Assembly (NCBI GenBank): GCA_037576195.1 | Contig: CM075101.1 | Location: 5,394,001 to 5,458,000 of the forward strand | Origin: Phytoseiulus persimilis | Taxonomy: Eukaryota > Arthropoda > Arachnida > Mesostigmata > Phytoseiidae | Direction of reading: 5' to 3' | Length of the DNA stretch: 64,000 nucleotides | Shown here: in pieces, positions 56,871-64,000 of the stretch | How positions within the stretch are numbered: the stretch's first letter is position 1 | How the letters are laid out: every line of letters starts with the position of its first letter | Made by a program: the position numbers and the translations under genes | The notes under the pieces: model-generated | Databases searched by the model: none | What the model saw: the letters and a program-made list of their open reading frames with translations, nothing else | What the model was told of the DNA's origin: nothing

Positions 56871-58283
56871 GATTGGTCGAACTGGGAATACTTCTTCACG
56901 AGGGATCTTTCAAGAATGTCCGGGAAACGCGTGCGAGAGCACGGTGATCGAAATCGGGCAAAAAACGGCGTCACTGTGAAATTCAATTTCACGCACGCAC
57001 GCCTGCTCCGTTGTAACGGGATCCCGTTTGGGGAAGCTCCACTTCGAAACTCCGCTCAAGGTCTGATCGTACTTGGGTCAAGAAAGGCTGTTGCTCAGTT
57101 CACAGTGATCTCACTTCAGAGTATACATCCTCCGTCGAAAGGACTGGTATTCTAGGGGAGGATGAGACGACTGATATCTGCATAGAAATAATATCTGGTG
57201 CTCAAAAACGAGAGTTTTCGTCATGCTTTAAATGATGAGTCGGGAAAAGGGGTCAACAATGCAGCAACGGGCGAGCGGAGTTCGACCCCATAGGTCGGAG
57301 CAAGATCTTAGACTGCGAGTAGCAGTCAATGGTTTCAAGAACTTTCGATAGGAAAACTCTGTGCGCGCAGCTCAATGCAGGTGAGGATTAGCACGAGCGG
57401 GCTCAACTTTCTCGGATAACACCTTCTTCACCGCCGGAAAAACGATTGAGAACGTATTTCCGGGAACGAAAATCGTAACATAGGAGGCATCCCGCTGCGT
57501 TTCAGCCAATCTCACAAGACTCCTCGATGGAATCAAGAATACTTACCCTGTGCGCGGGGGACTAGGTACGAAGTTCATATTCCTCCGTCTGCGAATCTTG
57601 AAACTCGATCGAACGCTCCGAATGCCTAAATATGTCACTGACTTCTGAACGTCGCAAAAAACAGTCAACTAACGCTTCGTAAGGCGACGCAGCGTCTGCG
57701 ATAGTTCACGAGTCCTTGCGAAGGAACACCGTTAGAGAAGCTTCACTGACGTTCACGAGCAGCTGAGAGTGTTCGCGAAAAATTCACTGTGTGTTTATTG
57801 TTGTACAACGGCACGAGCGAGCAGACGGGTCGCTCATTCGGCCGCAATACCCTCTCCCAGCTCTCTCATCTTGCTGCTCTCCCCTCAGGATGACATCAGC
57901 ATTTGAGGATAGTAGTCGCACGCTCTCCACGCACTCCCTTCTGCCACGGTTTCATCTGAATCTGGTTCCTAGCTTATCCCTGCCCTCCGCGTTGGATTTC
58001 GTGCACTTCCTTCGCTGACGTCTGCGATGGATAAGAAAATTTCCGTCGTGTTGATCTTCGGAAAATAGCGGGAGTTGAAAGCATTCGAATTTCGCGCTTC
58101 GCTCCCACTCCACCCTTTCCCGCCTGTTTTCAGCCTGCGCTTAGTCTGTTTGAAGGCGCCAAAGTGTTCGAAAGAAACGTCTTGGAAAGGTTCATCTAAC
58201 CAGCAGCGAAAACGCAAGGAATACATCGTTCTCGGAAGACCAGACATTGATTTTCCTCTGTCGGCGCCTCACGAGGAACGACT
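56871..58283. other. Intergenic between divergent genes
   Basis: It lies between the minus-strand unknown gene and RFC5, so it should contain both promoters. I cannot assign TATA or initiator elements with confidence. Open frames are short and unsupported. Confidence 0.45.
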
Positions 58284-60338
58284 ATGACAGACCTGAACAA
58301 CCTACCTTGGTAAATGAATATTCTGCGGCCTCTCCGAAGAGGGCTTCAAATTCAGTGGCTTTATAGTTTGGTTTTTGCTGAGGCCTCTGATCGCGGTTAG
58401 AAGTGTCAGGGGGATCTTTGGCGGGGTAACGCATGCAGATGTAGTCCGATAAGGGTGAAGCTGATGCGAAGAATACGGCAGAGAGACGAGAGTATGGCTG
58501 AGAATCAGTCTGTGTGAATCGTTCGAATTTCTAGGGTGGAGAAATATCGGCCCAAGACTCTGGATGATCTCATCGCTCACGAGGACATAATATCGACAAG
58601 TATGAGTTTATTCTCTTCTACGAAAACACAGCGTATCGGCTTCGGTCATCTTCAGCGACCAACGTTGAACATCCGAGTCCTAGGAAATAACGGGTGGAAC
58701 CTTCGTGTTTCATTAGAGCTAATTCATTTTCGCAGTCGACCGGTTCGTCACACAAGACCGCTTCCCCCACCTTCTTTTCTACGGACCCCCAGGGACAGGA
58801 AAAACATCCACGATCCTAGCGACAGCTCGTCAGTTGTATGAGCCCAAAGAATTCAGTTCGATGGTTCGTTGGGATTGAAAATTTCTCTCTCGCGCTGGAT
58901 TGATACGAGGACGGAGGATATTTGAAGGCTCTACAATCGATCAATCTCTGCTCTGCTTACCACAGGTGCTGGAGCTGAACGCGTCAGACGATCGGGGTAT
59001 CGGGATCGTTCGCGGAGAAATTCTGAATTTCGCCTCAACAAGAACAATCTTCAACAAGAAGTTCAAACTAATCATTCTCGATGAAGCCGACGCCATGACC
59101 CACGATGCTCAGAATGCGCTCCGAAGGTGAGAATACTCTGCCTGCGGAAGCCGTTGGTTATTTCAGCCCATGTTTGATGTGAACACAATCACCCAAATTT
59201 TCACGTTCGCTGTGCGATCGAGTTCCTCATCCGCCGAGGAGCGATCATTTGTTTTGCGGGTTCATGAGAACTCACTCACTTGAGAAACGTATCATTACTT
59301 ACAGAGTCATCGAGAAATACGCTGATAATGCTCGCTTCTGTATCATTTGCAACTACCTGTCGAAAATAATCCCTCCACTGCAGTCGAGGTGTACGCGGTT
59401 CAGGTTCGGCCCGCTTTCAACAGATCAGATGGTCCCCCGCATAGAGACGGTCATCAAAACAGAAGAGTAAGATTTCACAGCAAACGATGATGTATGCATG
59501 ATGATCGACGAGCTCGGCAAAGCATATTCTTCTAAAAGAAATCTCCCCCATCAGCATCCCAATCACACCTGCGGGCAAACAAGCGATCGTTGACCTCGCT
59601 GAGGGTGATATGAGGAAATCGCTCAACATTCTGCAGGCCGCCTACATGGCTTTCAGCGAAAAGGTAATGCAAGTCCATGGGTCACAGTAGGATGAGACTT
59701 TCGACCGGCCGGCCGCAGTAGGTCGGTATCCGCGGTGCGGAAACAAATCTCTCCTCACCGCCGGAGACAGGGAACCTGTGACGAGAATTTTCCGAGATGC
59801 AAACTTTTTGCACAGGAGAAGATTGACGAGTCGGAGGTTTATCAGTGCGTCGGTGCACCACAGAAAAATGTGATCAAGGACATCATGACACATCTCATGA
59901 ACGACGACGTGACGACGGCTTATAACAAGGCGAGTTCCCCTTTCTGATAACCAATCGACAGGCCATGGTTTCAATGCTCGATCATGGTTTCCTGCTGCGC
60001 GAACTTTGTATTAAGGACATGAATCTCAACAGCAGTGATCGCTTGCAGATCCAGGACATCAAAACCACGAAGAGCTTGGCCCTTCAAGACATTGTTCACA
60101 GGGTTCATCAGAGCGTCATGGACATCAAACTTGAACCAAGAGTGAAGATATTCATTTTATCCAAGCTCGGCCAGCTGGAGTGAGTCTCTTCAAGAACTGA
60201 CCTAGAAAAGTCAGTACTGTTGAAGGCATAGTTTGACGTTCCTGCACTTTCAGGAAACGCCTCGCCGCCGGATCGTCGGAGAGCATACAGTTAGGTTCCC
60301 TTGTGTCAGTCATGTTCCAAGCTAGGCAGTTGATGTAA
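58284..60338 (+). CDS. RFC5: Replication factor C subunit 5 (clamp-loader ATPase)
   Basis: Nine exons: 58284-58309, 58535-58599, 58736-58863, 58966-59126, 59305-59466, 59555-59663, 59816-59929, 60049-60179 and 60254-60338, giving 326 residues (human RFC5 is 340). The N-terminus [20 protein letters not shown] is diagnostic of this subunit. Walker A is [10 protein letters not shown] in exon 3, Walker B is LDEADAMT in exon 4, and the arginine-finger motif [10 protein letters not shown] is in exon 5. [11 protein letters not shown] and [11 protein letters not shown] mark the C-terminal collar domain. RFC5 is part of the heteropentamer that loads PCNA onto primed DNA; it is nuclear. The intron after exon 7 begins GCGAGT (GC-AG type). 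The exon-3 donor is GTTCGT. The acceptor of exon 7 could instead lie 6 bases downstream. Confidence 0.97.
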
Positions 60339-60380
60339 AGTTACGCGGTGGCCATTTCTTCATGATGTCTAGCTGCTCGT

Positions 60381-60386
60381 AATAAA
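60381..60386 (+). terminator. Poly(A) signal of RFC5
   Basis: AATAAA lies 43 bases after the stop codon. Confidence 0.75.
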
Positions 60387-62239
60387 TGTTTTTACGTAAA
60401 TCAGTCAATGGGATTGCTCTGTGACATCCATGCTACACTAATGGGTCACGGCAAGTTACCAATCTGACCACCAGGGAAGTCCGTTGAAAAGAATGCTCCC
60501 ACGCAATTTTTATGGAGGGAATGGAACAGAACTGAAGGCGGGCAGCCCCCCACTAGTCTCACTATCAGTGGAATAGCCAGACACTGCTCGGAAACCAAGG
60601 ATGAAATACGGGCGCGGAAACCGTGACGGTCACCCCGAGAAAGTCACAATTTTTCGCTGTAATTTAATTCAGCTATTTTCCCGATCCTGGAGTTCATCAC
60701 AGGCGATCTGCTCCAGACGTGGTACGATCTTCTCCCCGAGGGGGAGCGCCATTCGATGAACGAGAGGGAAATCGAGGCAACGGGGTTCAGACGAGATGGA
60801 GTTGCTCGCCTGAAAATTATCATTTATCCGATGTCAACGAAATCAAGAGCCCAATCTTCACGCCTCTTGGGATGATAACGAGGAGAACATGAGCCTGTCT
60901 CAAATAGCACATGCGTCGTGCTGAATTTGTTCCGATTCCATTCATATTGACTCAAAAACTCCCACTTGACACCGCTCTGAAACTGATCCTTGTGGAATCA
61001 GGCGTTGCCTGCTGCCGAATACGACTGGTATGGAACCATCTGAGCACCCGACACCGGTGCAGATGGGACGAAGCAAAATCTGCCCGCCTGAAAAGTGAAC
61101 TCGGTGTATACCAGTCCATATACAAAAGGGGTCGTCTGCTTAGTTTGCAATCCGCATGCGCACGTTCGTCTCAGAACTCCTAAAGTGTTTCGAACCAGAG
61201 TTAACCTGGGCCATGATGGGTCCAGAGAGAGGGAGGGAGATATGAAACGTGGGGAAGAATTCCCAACTCTCAGCTTTCTCGGCGATCCCTTCACTCTCCT
61301 GAAGATCCACTAGGTGCGGGAACAGACGCAGCATCTCAAGATATAACGTCCACTATTTCCACCACATCCCGACTGCGTCAGCTCTTCGACACGGAATACG
61401 ACCCATGCCATGTGCATCACTCGTTCGGAAGAATCTCAGACGTGTACCGATAAACAATCATATTCATACAGAAGAGCGGATATCCATTCAGACGCTGAGA
61501 GGCACGGAGCCGGGTCATATGGAATGATTCAGTAAATTATGAACGGAGCTCGTTCAATCTGCAGACCCTTTCCACCCCACATCAGTGGGGTTCTCCTGAT
61601 TTTCTGTCCCATTGATCCCTGTGAAATCCCATCAGGTTCCGTTTCAACCTGTTCCAGACTTGATCCGCTGTTCCCATGGAAGGGAGCGACGGGAGGGAGA
61701 ATTGGCAGTCCCGTCAATCCACGGTCAAATCGCATCTTGTGTATGACCAAGGAATTGAGCCCGCTAGTCTTAGTAGTTCCGTGAATCAGCTGAAAGACAC
61801 ATGATTCATCACGCATCTCCATTGCGGCTCGGGTGACTTCATACCCTCAGTGTTTTCGTGGTGGGGTTGATCCTCGTGGTGAACATGACAGATAAGATCG
61901 TCCCAAAATCCAATTGGATCTTGGTTCGCAATCAGGTGCCACGACGCTCATGCTTCACGATCGATTCCAGTTGGAAAATGAGTTCTCCAGGCTGCACCGA
62001 TATGGCATTCGCAGAGATTTGAGGACTGTCCAGATCGTCATCGCATGACTTGACGGCAAGTTCCTCAAGATAACGTTCTGGAGTAAGGATAAGGACCACA
62101 CGGTATTTCCGAGCAGGAAAAGCGGAAACCGCGTCGTGCAAGCAGCGAGATTTCAAAATCAGCGCCTTGAAGATCCCTCTAACGATGAGCCATACATCCG
62201 CGCATTGCACATCCTCTCCGGAACATCCATGTGCGAACG
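60387..62239. other. Intergenic between RFC5 and nanos
   Basis: A frame at about 60,675-60,875 (plus) reads EFITGDLLQTWYDLLPEG and looks protein-like but has no recognised domain or flanking exon. A minus-strand segment at 61,090-60,998 with FQAGRFCFVPSAP resembles part of the 5' exon of the 55,722-56,870 gene (HFMRFQAGQMPAPGQ). A minus-strand 117-codon frame (62,285-61,932) starts inside the nanos 5'UTR. None is firm enough to call a gene. Confidence 0.4.
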
Positions 62240-62283
62240 TATTTAAAGGCGATCCGCGGTCACAACCAGTTCCGTTGTCAGTC
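62240..62283 (+). promoter_or_regulatory. Core promoter of nanos: TATA-like box and initiator
   Basis: TATTTAAA at 62240-62247 is followed by ACCAGTT with its A 28 bases from the first T of the box, and then by TCAGTC (62278-62283), an arthropod initiator match 40 bases away. Either could be the start site. The first exon would then be a short 5'UTR ending at the donor at 62,319. Confidence 0.5.
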
Positions 62284-62318
62284 ATTCCAAAGCCGCCGTT
62301 CGACCGCTCCGCGAAAAG

Positions 62319-62753
62319 GTGAGTCGCCTTCCGATGTTTCCGATGAGCTCTCGCCTTCTGTTTCCAAGCAAAATCGCTTTCTCCTCTGCGTGCGGTGCTG
62401 AATCGAGACTGGCGAACTTCCCGCAACCAGTTTTGTTGCGAATCGGTTTCCCTGAGAGGAGTCTCCCTCGGTTCGAAAAACCAGCTATGTCTGGCGACCC
62501 GCCATTCTGGTCAACTCCCAAAGATCCTCCGAGTATCCAAACATCGCTCTAAAGCGATGGACTTCGCTCCTCTCGATTCGCTCAGAATTACTCCGTCGCG
62601 GTCCTATACCTGACGGATTCTTGATCCAAGATCGACGTGCGCCCTTGAACTGACCTTTTGAGATTTTCTTCCCCATTCGGATCCCTTCGCATGCACGCAC
62701 GACTGGAAATGGCTCCAACCGTAACGCCGTTCTCCCATCCATGAATATTTCAG
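62319..62753 (+). other. Probable intron in the nanos 5'UTR
   Basis: A strong donor (AAAAG/GTGAGT) at 62,318/62,319 and an acceptor (ATATTTCAG) ending at 62,753, 21 bases before the ATG, define a likely 435-bp 5'UTR intron. Confidence 0.5.
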
Positions 62754-62774
62754 ACACTCATCCTTCAAAGAACA

Positions 62775-63541
62775 ATGGAGTGCGCAGAGATCGTGTCCAT
62801 GCCGATGACTGAGATGCCTGTGGCCCCACCATGCACGCCGTCGCCTCAGCCAGGGGACCGGACCTACTCCAAGGAGGAAGAGGAAATGCAGATGTCAGGC
62901 GGGATGTGTGACGGTGTCACGATGCTCGGCATGACGCCTGGCGGAAAGACAGCAACCCAGGTTCCTGCCTATCCTCAGTATTACGCGCCGTACTACCAGT
63001 ACACCGCCGTCCCGCAAGGTGGAACACCGTACGGGCCAACTGTAATGTACACAGTGCCGATGCCGTACTATCCCAACGTACGTCAGGGTGCTCAACATTA
63101 CCAGATGGACTACGGAAACGTCCAACAACCTCAGGGGAAACCTCACGTGGAACCTCCAACCATAGTGAAAACCCCCAGCAGACAACGCGTTGTCATTTGG
63201 AACTACTGCCAGTTCTGCCAGAACAACCGGGAGCCTGAAGAGTTCTACAGGTAAGTTGAATCGAACCTCCACGAGGGCCGTTTTCTTTCTTCCGCGCTCG
63301 TGGTCGAAGGACCCCGGAAGCTCGATGGGGCTTTTAAAGATGATTGATTGGGTCTGACGTCGATCCGTCTACTTTCAGAGGACACATTTTAAGGGACGCC
63401 GAAGGCAAGGTCGTGTGTCCCATTCTTAGAGCCTACAACTGTCCGATTTGCAACAACGGCGGCGGGGAGAGGGCGCACACGAAAAGTTATTGCCCTCAGT
63501 TGCGGGCGAGCAGACTTCCCAGACGCTCCTCTTTGTTTTAA
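62775..63541 (+). CDS. nos: Nanos-type zinc-finger RNA-binding protein
   Basis: Two exons, 62775-63250 and 63379-63541, encode 212 residues from the ATG in AACAATGGAG. The N-terminal 135 residues are Met/Pro/Tyr/Gln-rich ([20 protein letters not shown]), typical of the low-complexity nanos N-terminus. The C-terminal domain has both nanos zinc knuckles: [18 protein letters not shown]...C (C-x2-C-x12-H-x10-C) and [18 protein letters not shown] (C-x2-C-x8-H-x4-C), joined by CPILRAYN. The intron splits the first knuckle between the second Cys and the His. Nanos acts with Pumilio to repress maternal mRNAs and is needed for germ cells; it is cytoplasmic. The second finger has one more residue between Cys and His than the usual seven. 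A short tail [13 protein letters not shown] follows. Confidence 0.97.
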
Positions 63542-64000
63542 GAGATAGCCGAGGAAGCTGGACGCGGGCGGCACGGATATTCGGACAGGCCATGGAAGGA
63601 GATACGGACTGAATCGAAAACTCCAATCGGCGGTCAACATCACCAGCACATATTTCGAACAACATTTTATATCCTGATTGTGCTTTTGCGTCAATTGTGT
63701 TTGTAGACATATAAGAAGTAGGAAAAGGGAACACTCTGTCGCTCACCGTGCTCGAGTGACGCTTGACAAGTTTCCAAGTTGCCGGAGCCAGTTGTGATTT
63801 CGGCTATGCCCTTTGTGCGTATCCCATACATTCCGGTGTAGGAAATTGACGAAGTGTTTTAACCTCGCATCCATCTCATTTAATGCCACAGCTGTTGAAG
63901 TTCGTCACGACACGCAGGAGCTGTCAGACGTTTCAGATTCCTGAGAAGTTTCTGCGTTTCAATGAAGTCTGCACTTCGTTGGCGAATGGAACGATTAAAA
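63542..64000. other. 3' flank of nanos
   Basis: Presumed 3'UTR and downstream sequence. The only poly(A)-like hexamer noticed is ATTAAA at the extreme right edge (63,994-63,999). No further gene is supported. Confidence 0.45.

Noticed and set aside
59937..59965. RFC5 exon 8 beginning at the acceptor near 59,961 ([10 protein letters not shown]...)
   Set aside because: It would insert about 29 residues with no counterpart in RFC5; the acceptor at 60,048 gives a gapless alignment.
1..64000. CRISPR arrays, bacterial operons, rRNA or tRNA genes
   Set aside because: The window is clearly eukaryotic with spliced genes; no regularly spaced repeats or RNA gene signatures were seen.

Overview
This is a eukaryotic nuclear window. 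Genes have short GT-AG introns (mostly about 60-450 bp), base composition is near 50% GC, and dense, decayed transposable elements fill the spaces. Protein similarity judged by eye (nanos, RFC5, an SLC6 amino-acid transporter, a lamin, an ankyrin/WGR PARP like nematode PME-5, DNLZ) points to an arthropod. An acarine, possibly a phytoseiid-type mite, is my best guess, but that is inference.

Layout. 1-113 is the last coding piece of DNLZ, a mitochondrial Hsp70 escort protein. 114-18,500 is a repeat-rich zone: a 1-kb fold-back element with TA target duplications, dispersed inverted repeats, degraded non-LTR reverse transcriptases, hAT-like transposase pieces, a DNLZ pseudogene, and three copies of a small spliced gene of unknown function (called X here). 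Two X copies are intact on the minus strand (10,200-11,639 and 16,445-17,646). One is broken on the plus strand (5,252-6,253). An acidic-repeat gene (Y) abuts the second intact copy. A 234-bp MITE with perfect 30-bp ends sits in the last intron of one X copy and is absent from the other, so insertion and empty site are both visible.

18,451-26,809 has no gene I can support. 26,810-29,883 (minus) is a 13-exon B0AT-type SLC6 neutral amino-acid transporter. 29,884-41,110 is again intergenic and repeat-rich, with a mariner remnant, a 741-bp hAT-type nonautonomous element in a palindromic target, and a ZMYM-type hAT transposase fragment.

41,111-64,000 is the gene-dense third. It holds an 18-exon ankyrin-WGR-PARP of about 2,516 residues (plus). 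Next comes a lamin-like intermediate-filament gene with a CaaX box but no Ig-fold tail (plus), then a conserved-looking gene of unknown function (minus). Last are replication factor C subunit 5 (plus) and nanos (plus), the latter with a recognisable TATA/initiator and a 5'UTR intron. These genes do not form an operon or pathway. They are independent housekeeping and developmental genes: DNA replication clamp loading, DNA-damage/ADP-ribose signalling, nuclear lamina, germline translational repression, amino-acid uptake and mitochondrial chaperoning.

Exon joins were worked out by hand from splice signals, reading phase and family similarity. No alignment or search could be run.
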